Shown: positions 1 to 8,581, counted from the first letter of the stretch. The stretch is 64,000 nucleotides of DNA from Faucicola osloensis_D (GCA_020041925.1 CP083409.1), one strand, 5' to 3'. Notes: a model not told the origin generated them from the letters alone. Numbers and translations are program-made.

Positions 1-1
1 T

Positions 2-376
2 GCCCAACATAGCAGTGGTCAGCGTATCAAAGATTTTTTGTTAGAAAATGGTTGGCAATCCCAACGTCGAGCAAGCGATGCAGGCCCTGCGATTGAATAT
101 CGCCATGCCGATTATGTCGGTGGCATTGGGCTGATTGAACCTTATGCCCCGCAGTTCTGCGACAGTTGCAATCGCCTACGAGTGAGTAGCCAAGGCAAAG
201 TACATTTGTGTTTGTTTGATAATGGCAGTTATGATGTGCGAGCGTTTTTGGCAAATGGCGATGTCGATGGATTGGTTCATGCCTTGCAGAGCTTAATGCC
301 GATTAAGCCCGAGCATCATTTACTCAAGCAAAACGACAGTGGTATCATGGCGAATTTGTCGATGATTGGCGGTTAA
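2..376 (+). CDS. moaA: GTP 3',8-cyclase MoaA, C-terminal part (runs off window start)
   Basis: The reading frame is open from the first bases of the window, so only about the last 124 residues are present. MoaA is a radical-SAM enzyme that converts GTP to 3',8-cyclo-GTP, the first step of molybdopterin synthesis. The visible part holds the second iron-sulfur cluster motif, CDSCNRLR followed by a third cysteine in HLCLF, and ends in GG, as MoaA proteins do. The moaC, moaD and moaE genes follow on the same strand, which supports the assignment. The N-terminal CxxxCxxC radical-SAM motif lies outside the window. Confidence 0.95.
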   Translation, partial: AQHSSGQRIKDFLLENGWQSQRRASDAGPAIEYRHADYVGGIGLIEPYAPQFCDSCNRLRVSSQGKVHLCLFDNGSYDVRAFLANGDVDGLVHALQSLMPIKPEHHLLKQNDSGIMANLSMIGG

Positions 377-504
377 TCGATGGCAGGTTTTTTTAAAATA
401 TAAAATAGGCAAATTTAAGAAAAATTTACTCATTCAAACGCAGCTTAATAAGCGTATAAGTTTATGTAATTTTGTGCCAAATTTGAGGGGTGAAAATCCA
501 AAAC

Positions 505-1002
505 ATGACAACACAATTAACTCCCTTAGACCTGACACATTTAGACGCACACGGCGATATCGCCATGGTCGATGTGTCGGGCAAAGCGATAACCCAACGC
601 ACCGCCACCGCCGTGGGGCAAGTTATTTTCCCTAGCGACAGTTACCAAATAATAAAATCCGCCGACGGCATCACCAAAAAAGGCTCAATCACCCAGACCG
701 CGCATATCGCAGGGGTCATGGCAAGCAAACGCACCCACGAGCTGATTCCGCTTTGCCACCAGCTGCCACTCGATGGGGTGAAAATCGGCTTTGAGTATGA
801 TGATAACAATTGCTCAATCCACGTCACTGCCACCGTCAAAGTCACCCACAAAACAGGCGTGGAAATGGAAGCCTTAACCGCTGTGTCGGTGGCTTGCCTA
901 ACGATTTACGACATGACTAAAGCATTATCTCACGACATCACCATCAGCGATATCAAGCTACTCACCAAAACAGGGGGCAAATCCGACTATGCCAACACCT
1001 AG
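505..1002 (+). CDS. moaC: cyclic pyranopterin monophosphate synthase MoaC
   Basis: MoaC acts after MoaA and rearranges 3',8-cyclo-GTP into cyclic pyranopterin monophosphate. The 165-residue product matches the usual length of about 160. It carries the conserved blocks KKGSITQTAHIAGVMASKRT, LIPLCHQLPL and KTGVEMEALTAVSVACLTIYD, with the active-site lysines and histidines of the family. I prefer the ATG at 505 because a GAGGGG ribosome site lies at 485-490; an in-frame GTG at 490 has no such site upstream. The 3' end overlaps moaD by 14 bases, so translation is probably coupled. Confidence 0.95.
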   Translation: MTTQLTPLDLTHLDAHGDIAMVDVSGKAITQRTATAVGQVIFPSDSYQIIKSADGITKKGSITQTAHIAGVMASKRTHELIPLCHQLPLDGVKIGFEYDDNNCSIHVTATVKVTHKTGVEMEALTAVSVACLTIYDMTKALSHDITISDIKLLTKTGGKSDYANT

Positions 1003-1252
1003 CGCGTCTGAGAAAAATTTAGCCATCTTATACTTTGCAAGCCTTGCTGAACAAGCAGGGAAAGACGAAGAAACAATCCGCTTTGACGGTGATAACTTGT
1101 CCGAGCTTTATCAAACGTTAAGTGCACACTACGGTTTTAAGCTCGCCCAAACCAAACTTGCCGTGGCAATCAATCACCATATTGCCAACTGGCAAACGCC
1201 GCTCCAAGATGGCGATATCGTCGCCTTTATTCCGCCTGTGGCGGGCGGTTAA
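989..1252 (+). CDS. moaD: molybdopterin synthase small subunit MoaD
   Basis: MoaD is the sulfur carrier subunit of molybdopterin synthase. Its C-terminal glycine is turned into a thiocarboxylate that supplies the dithiolene sulfurs. The 87-residue product has the ubiquitin-like layout of the family: LAILYFASLAEQAG near the start, DGDIVAFIPPVAGG at the end, and a C-terminal Gly-Gly. The start lies inside the end of moaC, and moaE begins 37 bases downstream, so the two synthase subunits sit together in one operon. Confidence 0.93.
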   Translation: MPTPSASEKNLAILYFASLAEQAGKDEETIRFDGDNLSELYQTLSAHYGFKLAQTKLAVAINHHIANWQTPLQDGDIVAFIPPVAGG

Positions 1253-1289
1253 ATATCGCATACGCCCTTTAAAAAATATAGAGAAAACC

Positions 1290-1781
1290 ATGAATGCATT
1301 GCATAAAGGCTCATCCACCATTAGCATCAGTGAAGACCAAGCCTACCAAACCGTGATTACCAGCGGCTTTGCATTGACTGACCGAGCCATTGACGATAGA
1401 CGGCTTAAACACGCCTTAATGAGCGATACTTGTGGGGCGTTAGCGACATTTGAAGGCTGGGTACGTAATCACAATAACGCTCGCCCTGTTAGCAAACTCA
1501 CTTACTATGGCTACGAGCAACTGGCACTCAATCAAGGCAAAAAACTGATTGAACAAGCCAAAGCCCAGTTTGATATCGAAAACGCCATTGCCATACATCG
1601 TATTGGCGACCTTGCGATTGGTGAGATGGCAGTGTGGATTGGGGTGGTGGCTGCCCACCGTTATCCTGCATTTGATGCGTGTCGTTGGCTACTGGATGCG
1701 ATTAAAGCGGATATTCCTGTGTGGAAACAAGAATTTTATGCCGACAGTACTGAGAGTCTTTGGCTTTCTAATAATGGTTAA
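1290..1781 (+). CDS. moaE: molybdopterin synthase catalytic subunit MoaE
   Basis: MoaE pairs with MoaD to convert precursor Z into molybdopterin. The ATG at 1290 gives 163 residues, close to the usual 150. The same frame stays open upstream to 1122, but that stretch overlaps moaD in another frame and is not protein-like. Recognisable motifs are GALATFEGWVRNHN near residue 50, AIHRIGDLAIGEMAVWIGVVAAHR, and KADIPVWKQEF, which holds the two catalytic lysines. The HR pair and the PxWK motif are family hallmarks. Confidence 0.93.
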   Translation: MNALHKGSSTISISEDQAYQTVITSGFALTDRAIDDRRLKHALMSDTCGALATFEGWVRNHNNARPVSKLTYYGYEQLALNQGKKLIEQAKAQFDIENAIAIHRIGDLAIGEMAVWIGVVAAHRYPAFDACRWLLDAIKADIPVWKQEFYADSTESLWLSNNG

Positions 1782-1805
1782 TACTCTAGTAATGGTTAAC
1801 AAGCA

Positions 1806-2543
1806 ATGACAACTACCGTATTAAGCGTGCTGTTTTTTATTTCTGCCTTGCTCTATTCATCAGTCGGGCATGGGGGCGCATCGGGTTATCTTGCGATGAT
1901 GGGGTTAGTCGGCGTTGCGCCAAGTATGATGAAACCCACCGCACTATGTCTCAATATTTTGGTGTCCATCATTGCATTTTGGCGATTTTATTCTGCAAAA
2001 AACTTTTCTTGGCAAATTTTTATTCCTCTTGCTATAACTGCGATACCAATGGCGTTTATCGGGGGAATGACCCATTTACCCAGTCATTTATATAAGCCGA
2101 TTGTTGGGATGGTACTGATTTTTTCGGCTATTTATTCATTTATCTTTGCCAAAAAACTCACCAGCGAGCAACCATTAAAACAGGTGTCAAAATGGCTTTT
2201 GGCAATCGTGGGGGCGGTTTTGGGGTTGCTGTCGGGATTGACTGGGGTGGGCGGTGGTGTTTTTTTAAGTCCAATTTTATTATTTAACCGTTGGGCAAGC
2301 CCTAAAGTTGTCGCGGGCGTAGCGTCCGGGTTTATTTTGGTGAATTCAATTTCAGGCTTGTTTGGCGTGTTATCGACAGGGGCAAAATTGCCAAATCAAC
2401 TACCAATTTGGCTTGTGGCGGTGTGTGTAGGGGGTTTTATTGGCGCAACTTATGGTAGCAAACGCCTTGCTGACCCCATGCTTAATAAATTATTATCTCT
2501 TGTATTAGTCATTGCAGGGCTGAAAATGCTGGCAAATTTTTAA
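1806..2543 (+). CDS. TauE/SafE-family membrane anion exporter
   Basis: This 245-residue protein is almost entirely hydrophobic, with about seven or eight predicted membrane segments. It contains the GHGGASGYLAMMGL and GLTGVGGGVFLSPILL stretches typical of the two repeated halves of TauE/SafE (formerly DUF81) proteins. Members export sulfite, sulfoacetate or other small organosulfur anions, but the substrate cannot be read from sequence. It starts 24 bases after moaE and may be the last gene of the moa operon. A link to molybdenum cofactor sulfur chemistry or to molybdate handling is possible but unproven. Confidence 0.8.
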   Translation: MTTTVLSVLFFISALLYSSVGHGGASGYLAMMGLVGVAPSMMKPTALCLNILVSIIAFWRFYSAKNFSWQIFIPLAITAIPMAFIGGMTHLPSHLYKPIVGMVLIFSAIYSFIFAKKLTSEQPLKQVSKWLLAIVGAVLGLLSGLTGVGGGVFLSPILLFNRWASPKVVAGVASGFILVNSISGLFGVLSTGAKLPNQLPIWLVAVCVGGFIGATYGSKRLADPMLNKLLSLVLVIAGLKMLANF

Positions 2544-2802
2544 CGCTTAGGTAGACCCCAACGGCTGACTCTAGTTAGTACCAACCTAAAAAATGCGAGA
2601 TGGGGCTCAGTTAATTTGAACCAAGCCCCGACACTTAAACGCTTTTTTTAGCCTACTATATTAGTTGAAATCATGCAAATTCACGTCAATTCTCAGCCAA
2701 CCTTATCTAAACGGTATTTATTGTTCAACTCGCAAGTGTTCTGATGAAACAAGCTAGTTGAGTGTTCAAGCGGGAATGTCGATCAATCATATAATTTATC
2801 AA

Positions 2803-3249
2803 TCAATTCAAAGAAATCCCAATGATGGTTTTATATTTGTCCCAACTTACAGGAATAATATAAGAGCGTCTACCTTTGGGTAAATAATTTTGCGAGGGCG
2901 CACCTTCTACAATGATGGGTGGTGAGATAATAAATTCTGATCCAAACTCGCGGCGTGCATTACCTGACACGGTGTTGGCGATTTCACCTACTAAGTCTTT
3001 AAGCAATGTAATAGAGGTATCGGGCTCACCCATAATATGTAGAATATTACGTAACATGGGTGTCTCTGAGCTTACATAGACAATACCTTCCATGGGGCCT
3101 GTGATATTAATAATACCGCTAAAGTCATAAGCAAGTGGGTTATCGTTGCCATTAATATAGGGGGTATCTACTTCAGCAGCATCGGTATTAATTTGTTTAA
3201 AAAAATTAATGACTGAATCAATAAATACCTGTAGTTTTTCAGCTTTCAT
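2803..3249 (-). CDS. CheX-like protein A (CheC/CheX/FliY phosphatase family)
   Basis: The 148-residue protein has the CheX fold signature LKDLVGEIANTVSGNARREFG at about residues 84-104. The glutamate and asparagine of the E-x-x-N motif attack the phosphoryl group of CheY in known CheX proteins. The N-terminal MKAEKLQVFIDSV resembles that of the adjacent gene, so the two are tandem paralogs. It is the last gene of a five-gene minus-strand operon that also encodes a CheY-like regulator, the likely substrate. Dephosphorylation of that regulator is inferred from family knowledge. Confidence 0.8.
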   Translation of the reverse strand: MKAEKLQVFIDSVINFFKQINTDAAEVDTPYINGNDNPLAYDFSGIINITGPMEGIVYVSSETPMLRNILHIMGEPDTSITLLKDLVGEIANTVSGNARREFGSEFIISPPIIVEGAPSQNYLPKGRRSYIIPVSWDKYKTIIGISLN

Positions 3250-3290
3250 AAATAATTCAACTTATCTAAATATACGCGTTTTATAAAATT

Positions 3291-3737
3291 TTACTGCAAA
3301 TAAACCACAATCGCGGCTTGTTGATCATGCCAGTTTATTGAAATAATCAATGAATGATTATTTTTCGGCAATAGTACCGCGTTAGGTTGTCCGCTAAAAA
3401 CAAAAGGGACTGAAATATTAAATGCTGGACCAAAATGGTTACGCGCATTACCAGCAATTGTATTAGCAACCTCGCCAACTAAGTCAAACAGGTTACTGTC
3501 ATTACGGTCAGTCTCTCCCATACTTTGTAGTATCTGTTCAAGCAGCAACTTGGGTGCCGTAAAATACACCAAGCCTTGATTGTTGCCACTAATGCCAATC
3601 ACCCCTGTATAGTCACTAATAATTGGGCTATGATTGACATTGAGATAAGGCGTGTCAATGGTTATGTCACCGTTTTTTAGTTGGTTAAAATAATGGGTAA
3701 CGCTATCGATAAATATCTGAATATCTTTTTCAACCAT
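3291..3737 (-). CDS. CheX-like protein B (CheC/CheX/FliY phosphatase family)
   Basis: This is a 148-residue paralog of the downstream gene. It carries FDLVGEVANTIAGNARNHFG, with the same glutamate and asparagine spacing as CheX phosphatases. The ATG at 3737 is preferred because it aligns with the start of the paralog (MVEKDIQIFIDSV against MKAEKLQVFIDSV) and lies one base past the stop of the regulator gene. A GTG at 3746 would overlap that gene. Two CheX-like proteins behind one CheY-like regulator suggest fine control of its phosphorylation or a CheX heterodimer. Neither idea is proven here. Confidence 0.8.
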   Translation of the reverse strand: MVEKDIQIFIDSVTHYFNQLKNGDITIDTPYLNVNHSPIISDYTGVIGISGNNQGLVYFTAPKLLLEQILQSMGETDRNDSNLFDLVGEVANTIAGNARNHFGPAFNISVPFVFSGQPNAVLLPKNNHSLIISINWHDQQAAIVVYLQ

Positions 3738-3738
3738 A

Positions 3739-4101
3739 TTAGTCACTCACCAATTCATCCAACGCTTCAACAAGTTCTTCCTCTGAGAAGGGTTTACATA
3801 AAAACCCACTCGCCCCTAATTCGAGTGCTTTAATCCCAGTTGCTTTATCTGATAGGGCAGACACCACAAGAATTCTTACCCCAGGGTCTAATTCAACAAG
3901 CTTTTCTATACATTCAAGCCCGTCCATTTGTGGCATAGTCAAATCCATAGTGATAACTTCTGGTTTATATAGCTTGAATTTTTCTACCGCATCATCGCCG
4001 TTGGTTGCCGTAGCAACCAACGAAAATGTATCAGAGTTGTAAAGGCGTTGAATGCGGTTTCGTATGATATTGGAATCATCGACAATCATTAAGCGATACA
4101 T
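3739..4101 (-). CDS. single-domain CheY-like response regulator
   Basis: The 120-residue product is a lone receiver domain with no output domain. It shows the acidic pair IVDDS at residues 7-10, the phosphorylated aspartate D53 in TMDLTMP, the switch serine in VVSA near residue 81, and the conserved lysine K103 in CKPF. The DNA encodes nothing further before the CheX-like gene. It sits 43 bases after the kinase gene and is most simply its phosphotransfer partner. Output would have to be by protein contact, as for CheY, or through the CheX-like proteins. Confidence 0.9.
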   Translation of the reverse strand: MYRLMIVDDSNIIRNRIQRLYNSDTFSLVATATNGDDAVEKFKLYKPEVITMDLTMPQMDGLECIEKLVELDPGVRILVVSALSDKATGIKALELGASGFLCKPFSEEELVEALDELVSD

Positions 4102-4144
4102 ATTTTTTTCCTACATGATTAATAAGATAAAAGGGCTAAAGTTA

Positions 4145-6268
4145 TTACTCGGCTGTAGGGTTTTTTGGCAATCGAATGGTAAAGCGTGTAAATTGCCCCC
4201 TTTTAGTATCAACATTTAATTGACCTTGTAATAGCTGAATATCTTCTTTGATGATATCTAAACCAACGCCACGTCCCGCATCCTCATCTGTGGTGTCCTT
4301 GGTGCTAAAACCTGATTTAAATAGTAATGTAATGAGTTTTTGTTCTGACCAGCCATTGACTTCATCTGGGCTATAACCCATTTGAATGGCTTTTTCTTTG
4401 ATTGCAGGAAAATTAATGCCTGCGCCATCATCCTCAATAGTTAGTTTATAAGACTCTGCCAAATCTAATAAAGATAGGTTAATGTTACCTAGGTTAGACT
4501 TGCCTGCTGCAGCACGCGCGTCAGGCGTTTCAATCCCATGAACCACGGCATTTCGTATTAATTGAATGACAATTTTTTTCAAACTGCTTTCTATGTCACG
4601 TGATAAGTGAAGGTCATTAAAACCTGTTGCTTTTAAAGCAACTTGTTTGCCTTGGCGTGTAGCAATATTATCCGCGTATTGCTGGTAAAACTCATTCATG
4701 CCTTTGGTAGCAGGACTGGTATGAGTTGTCTCTGAACCAGTGCCATTTTTCACAGCATTCGTATCAGCGCTACTATGATTAATACGACGACCCAATGCGT
4801 CAATGGTATTAGACAGATTTAATAACTCTTCTAAGTGAATGGTCAATGGCAAAAAGTCGTTACCAACCAGGTCGCTTTTATGTTGTAAGGCTTTTAGTTT
4901 TTCCTCAAAGTTTGTCGCTATCACCGTAAAACTATGCAGACTAAGCGATGAGGCTTCACCTTTTAAGCTGTGCATCACACGGTACATACGGTTCAGTTTT
5001 TCTTGTAGCTCTGATTGGCTACTACCTGGGGTTTTAAGAACTTCATTGATATCATTGATATTTTGTCGAGTATTGGTAATAAACTCAGTAATAATTTTTG
5101 GGCTGACATTTAAAATTGTGGTTAGCATTTCAATTTGCAAATCATTTTGTGCGCGTTCTTGCTCAAGACGCTGTTCAAGACGTACTTGATTGGTAATATC
5201 CTGCACGTTCACCAAAATTTTATCGATGGCCTTTTGATGATAAACACGAGAGAATTTAAAATCCAAAAATCGGTTTTGGTTTTTTTGATTGCTGAGCATG
5301 ATTTTTTTAAGAGGATTTAAATCATCAATAAGCTTTTCTTTCACTCTCGGGTTATAAAGCTGCTTCACAAAGCCTTGAGTGGTTTCTAGGTCTTTAGCCG
5401 ACACTTTATTTTGTAGTAGGGTAGAGAGGTTTTTGCCGCCAATGTCTTTTTCGCCAATGATGTTTTCAAGGTGAGCAGAGTACTGTTGACCAATATTGAG
5501 ATCGTTGTCTAATAAAAATAAGCCTGTATTGACGTTGCTCATGATATCTTGTGTTTCTTTTTGAGCAGCAAGCGCTAACGCATCGGCATCACGCAGACGA
5601 CGAACAAAGAAGAAAATAAAGATGGCAAAATAACCAAGAATAATAGCGATACCAACCGCTTGAATCAGTCGGATAATGTTTGCTTGAGATTCTGCGTTGT
5701 TAAATACGGATGTGGTAAGTTTATCCAAGGAATCATTCATGGCAAGGCTTGATGTTTTAGCTTGTTCACCTGCCATCGATAAGCTGGTTAAAGAGTCTTT
5801 TTCAATGTCACCGGCAACGCCTAAATAATCATCTACTTTAGGTTTAAGTTGGTTCCACTCCTGACGGGTTTGCTGCACATTTTTTAGAATTTGTGTGTCT
5901 TCAATAGTAGGCAGCTTGTATTGTTTACCAGATTTATCAGCGACTACGCCGCCTTTTTCAAGGGTGGTCAATGATGTTTCGATACGGGCACTATTATCTT
6001 TGAGCCTTTTTAATACTGTGGTAACGTGCGGCGAGGTGATTTCTTCCCCATAGCTATTTTGCATGTCAAATAAGTCTTTGATAACCGCTTGCGCATCATT
6101 GGCTATTTGGTTGGATAGGGCGATGGTACGGGTATTTTTTTGTAGAATACTTGAGGTATAAAAAGTGAAAGCCAATAAAGCGCCAATCAGTGTTAGAAAT
6201 AGACCGATAGAGATAATTAAGCTTTGATAGCGTTTATCGGTATTTTGTTCATTAATCGGTGAAGACAT
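4145..6268 (-). CDS. membrane CheA-like histidine kinase with HPt domain
   Basis: The 707 residues read as a hybrid of a membrane sensor and CheA. A membrane segment at about 18-38 and another at about 200-222 enclose a helical periplasmic part of about 160 residues. A PAS-like region (about 240-365) and a coiled stretch follow. An HPt domain has its phosphorylated histidine at H433 in MHSLKGEAS. The ATP-binding domain has N573 and H577 in the N box, EDDGAGI at 611-617 and GRGVGLD near 665-671. No CheW-like domain follows. The start has AGGAAA upstream. Signals may come from the solute-binding protein encoded just before it. Confidence 0.85.
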   Translation of the reverse strand: MSSPINEQNTDKRYQSLIISIGLFLTLIGALLAFTFYTSSILQKNTRTIALSNQIANDAQAVIKDLFDMQNSYGEEITSPHVTTVLKRLKDNSARIETSLTTLEKGGVVADKSGKQYKLPTIEDTQILKNVQQTRQEWNQLKPKVDDYLGVAGDIEKDSLTSLSMAGEQAKTSSLAMNDSLDKLTTSVFNNAESQANIIRLIQAVGIAIILGYFAIFIFFFVRRLRDADALALAAQKETQDIMSNVNTGLFLLDNDLNIGQQYSAHLENIIGEKDIGGKNLSTLLQNKVSAKDLETTQGFVKQLYNPRVKEKLIDDLNPLKKIMLSNQKNQNRFLDFKFSRVYHQKAIDKILVNVQDITNQVRLEQRLEQERAQNDLQIEMLTTILNVSPKIITEFITNTRQNINDINEVLKTPGSSQSELQEKLNRMYRVMHSLKGEASSLSLHSFTVIATNFEEKLKALQHKSDLVGNDFLPLTIHLEELLNLSNTIDALGRRINHSSADTNAVKNGTGSETTHTSPATKGMNEFYQQYADNIATRQGKQVALKATGFNDLHLSRDIESSLKKIVIQLIRNAVVHGIETPDARAAAGKSNLGNINLSLLDLAESYKLTIEDDGAGINFPAIKEKAIQMGYSPDEVNGWSEQKLITLLFKSGFSTKDTTDEDAGRGVGLDIIKEDIQLLQGQLNVDTKRGQFTRFTIRLPKNPTAE

Positions 6269-6321
6269 TGATGCGTTTCCTATGAATAAAATTTTAGAAA
6301 GTGATAGTTATCTGACAAGCA

Positions 6322-7131
6322 CTAATTAATCCATTTCTTCTCGATTTCAGCGAGCTTATTTTGTTGCTGTAGCTTTTGAATACCATCATTAATTTTATTT
6401 AATAGTTCTGGATTAGATTTTGAAGTAACTATCACTGTCTGTGTCGTAGGGTCATCTTCTTTTTCTAACGGGACAACATTCACCTTATATTGCGGGAACT
6501 TTTTAGCAATATAGCGTAGTACAGGTTGGTCATAGATGGCGGCATCTGCATTTTCTTTGATTACTGCCCTAAAAATAAGGTAGGGCGTTTTGTCAAATAC
6601 TGCTTGATCGCCCGATATTTTTTTGGCGTATAAAAAAGACTTACCGTTAGCGCTTAATCTACCAGCGACTTTTTTACCTGTTAAATCAGCGATAGTTTGG
6701 TAATTGTTCTTATCGGTGAGGTAAACCATGGCTGACGGATTGAAGTAGTAAGAATTTGATAGCCCATATTTCGCTTTTCGCTCATCTTTATAGGAAATAC
6801 CTGAAACGGCAATATCAGCATCTTTTTTATCAATACTTTCAAACATACCGTCCCATGAGGTTGAAAAGTACTGTACTTTGAACCCTTCAACTTTGGCGAT
6901 TTCATTTAAAATATCGATATCCATACCGATTGAAGTCCCTTTTTCATCCATAAATGCAAAGGGTGGTGTGGTACTAGTGACTGCTACTTTGTAAATTTTT
7001 CCTTGTGATTGACTTTCTGCCTTAGACTTATCCAGGGTTTGCGCTGCCTGTTTATCATCGCAGCCTGTTAATATAAAGCTCAATGCACCTAATACCATAA
7101 ATAAATTTTTTTTGAAAAAAAGTGTCTGCAC
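6322..7131 (-). CDS. family 3 solute-binding lipoprotein (amino-acid type)
   Basis: The 269-residue product starts with a lipoprotein signal, MQTLFF to FILTGC, with the acylated cysteine near residue 24. The mature part matches family 3 solute-binding proteins: PPFAFMDEKGTSIGMDIDIL early on and GKKVAGRLSANGKSF in the middle. The GTG at 7131 has GGAG ten bases upstream and is preferred to the ATG at 7098. No permease or ATPase gene lies next to it. The next gene, 53 bases on, is a sensor kinase, so it more likely presents a ligand to that kinase than feeds a transporter. Confidence 0.82.
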   Translation of the reverse strand: MQTLFFKKNLFMVLGALSFILTGCDDKQAAQTLDKSKAESQSQGKIYKVAVTSTTPPFAFMDEKGTSIGMDIDILNEIAKVEGFKVQYFSTSWDGMFESIDKKDADIAVSGISYKDERKAKYGLSNSYYFNPSAMVYLTDKNNYQTIADLTGKKVAGRLSANGKSFLYAKKISGDQAVFDKTPYLIFRAVIKENADAAIYDQPVLRYIAKKFPQYKVNVVPLEKEDDPTTQTVIVTSKSNPELLNKINDGIQKLQQQNKLAEIEKKWIN

Positions 7132-7332
7132 CTTCGATGTACTCCATTATTCTGAAGATAACATTAATTGAATATTTACAAAAAATATACAAATATCAAC
7201 ATTGTGTTAAAAATTTTGAGATTCTATATTAATATTCCAAAAATTTATATAGCGTGCTATAAAAATTTTTGAATTTAATGGAAGATATATTTAAAGATAC
7301 AGCCTAGCGTTATCTCATACCAAACCCAATAA

Positions 7333-7896
7333 TTAAAGCACTGCCCACTTTCGAGCCGTCAGGGATTTAATGGTAGCCACCTGTTTAGCAAAATTACACC
7401 AAGCCTGACAGGCGGCATCTACAATAGTTTCGTAACTCTCGAAACAGCGATTTGATAGCCAGTGTTGCTTAATATACTGCCAAACCTGTTCAATCGGATT
7501 TAATTCAGGAGAATAAGGCGGTAGCTTCAAGATAGTCAGGTTTGGTAAATTATAGCGCTCTTTATGCCATACCGCCCCATCCATCACCACAACCGCATGG
7601 CGACCTTTGGGTACAGCTTGGCTGATTGCTTGTAAATGCCGCTTCATACACTCGCCATTAGCATAAGGCATGATGAGTCCCACACTTTGACCTGTAGCAG
7701 GACATACTGCCCCATAAAGGTAAGTCGAGATAAACTGCTGTTGACGGACTACTCTGGGTCTTTTACCACGGTAATGCCATATTCGGGTGATTGAACCTTG
7801 CTGGCCAATGCGGGTTTCATCTTGAAACCAGATGTCAACATCGCTTAGCTTAGTATCTTCGGGCAGTATGGCAGTTACCTGCTCTATGAAGTTTTT
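7333..7896 (-). CDS. IS630 transposase, C-terminal frame (DDE catalytic domain)
   Basis: This frame is open from the A7 run to a stop near the left inverted repeat and is reached by a -1 shift from the upstream frame; it has no start of its own before 7683. Translating it gives the full DDE catalytic set. The first aspartate is in DIWFQDETRIG, the second in VVMDGAVWH, and the glutamate is in PELNPIEQVWQYIK. All three catalytic residues are therefore intact, and the element could be active if the frameshift works. Confidence 0.85.
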   Translation of the reverse strand, partial: KNFIEQVTAILPEDTKLSDVDIWFQDETRIGQQGSITRIWHYRGKRPRVVRQQQFISTYLYGAVCPATGQSVGLIMPYANGECMKRHLQAISQAVPKGRHAVVVMDGAVWHKERYNLPNLTILKLPPYSPELNPIEQVWQYIKQHWLSNRCFESYETIVDAACQAWCNFAKQVATIKSLTARKWAVL

Positions 7897-8375
7897 TTAA
7901 AGGCTTCTTGGGCGTTAATGTCAGCCTGCGGATGCTGGCTTCTGGCACTTATCCAACTCATACCAATTCGAGCCAGTAGTTCGTAGATGCCATTGACGCT
8001 ATAGCTTGCTTGATAATGCTCGTTAGCAAGCTTTTGGATGTCTTGTCCTGTCAGTCTGCCGCCGCCCCGTTTTGCTTGGCTGTCAACAATCAGTTGTTTA
8101 AAGCTTTCAATGTGCTTGGGAGCCAATTTGCTGTTTCTGCCGCTTCTTGGTTTGTCATAGAGGCTATCAAGCCCTGATGCTTGGTAGCGTCTACGAGTAC
8201 GTCGTGCGGTTTCAATGTTGATGCTTAGGTTTTCTGCAATCTCAAAGCTGTGTTTGCCAATGCGATATTGGTGAAGGATGTAAAGACGTGTTCTGGCTCT
8301 GGCGTTACTTTCAGTCTTGGCCAGTTCGCCAAAGTCATAATCATCTAGGCTGTGTTTTGGGTTTGATTCTTTCAT
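7884..8375 (-). CDS. IS630 transposase, N-terminal frame (DNA binding)
   Basis: The 163 residues form the helix-turn-helix half of an IS630 transposase: IGKHSFEIAENLSINIETARRTRRRYQ, then YDKPRSGRNSKL and a second helical region with GRLTGQDIQKLANEHY. The frame ends in a TAG just after a run of seven A residues (7892-7898 on the plus strand as T). Slipping back one base at this run joins it to the catalytic frame. Such frameshifting is a known mode of transposase production in this family. Confidence 0.88.
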   Translation of the reverse strand: MKESNPKHSLDDYDFGELAKTESNARARTRLYILHQYRIGKHSFEIAENLSINIETARRTRRRYQASGLDSLYDKPRSGRNSKLAPKHIESFKQLIVDSQAKRGGGRLTGQDIQKLANEHYQASYSVNGIYELLARIGMSWISARSQHPQADINAQEAFKKTS

Positions 8376-8504
8376 ATAGCTATAATACTATATTTTATGG
8401 GTTTGGTATCAGTAATGTTATCCAATGCTCGGCAAAGTGTTAGACAAGTGGTAACCAAAAAGACGGGATGAATTGCAGCATTCACTCATGCCACCGCTTG
8501 AACC

Positions 8505-8525
8505 ATAAAAAAAACCCATTGCAGG
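8505..8525 (+). repeat. left attachment core (21-bp direct repeat)
   Basis: A run of eight A residues followed by CCCATTGCAGG, preceded by AT, is identical over 21 bp to 17347-17367. It lies about 200 bp before the integrase gene, with the integrase promoter and the arm-type repeats between them. The position fits attL. The bases flanking the two copies differ at once on both sides. Confidence 0.65.
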
Positions 8526-8581
8526 CGAACATTTATACATAACAACAGAAAACATAAAATTACTTTAGATTGCTAAAACCC

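Larger units (their letters stand above)
7318..8409 (-). mobile_element. IS630-family insertion sequence, complete
   Basis: The element is about 1.09 kb and is bounded by an 11-bp perfect inverted repeat, ATACCAAACCC at 7317-7327 and its complement at 8400-8410. A TA dinucleotide sits at each edge, as expected for the TA target duplication of IS630 elements. It encodes a transposase split over two frames on the minus strand. Nothing inside appears broken apart from the frameshift described with the coding parts. It interrupts the space between the solute-binding protein operon and the integrative element. Confidence 0.9.

Noticed and set aside
366..635. Plus-strand frame of 89 codons between moaA and moaC
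   Set aside because: It overlaps moaC in another frame and has no ribosome site or protein-like pattern.
2544..2802. Possible terminator between the TauE-like gene and the CheX-like gene
   Set aside because: The two converging genes need one, but I could not find a stem with a T-run that was better than chance in this gap.
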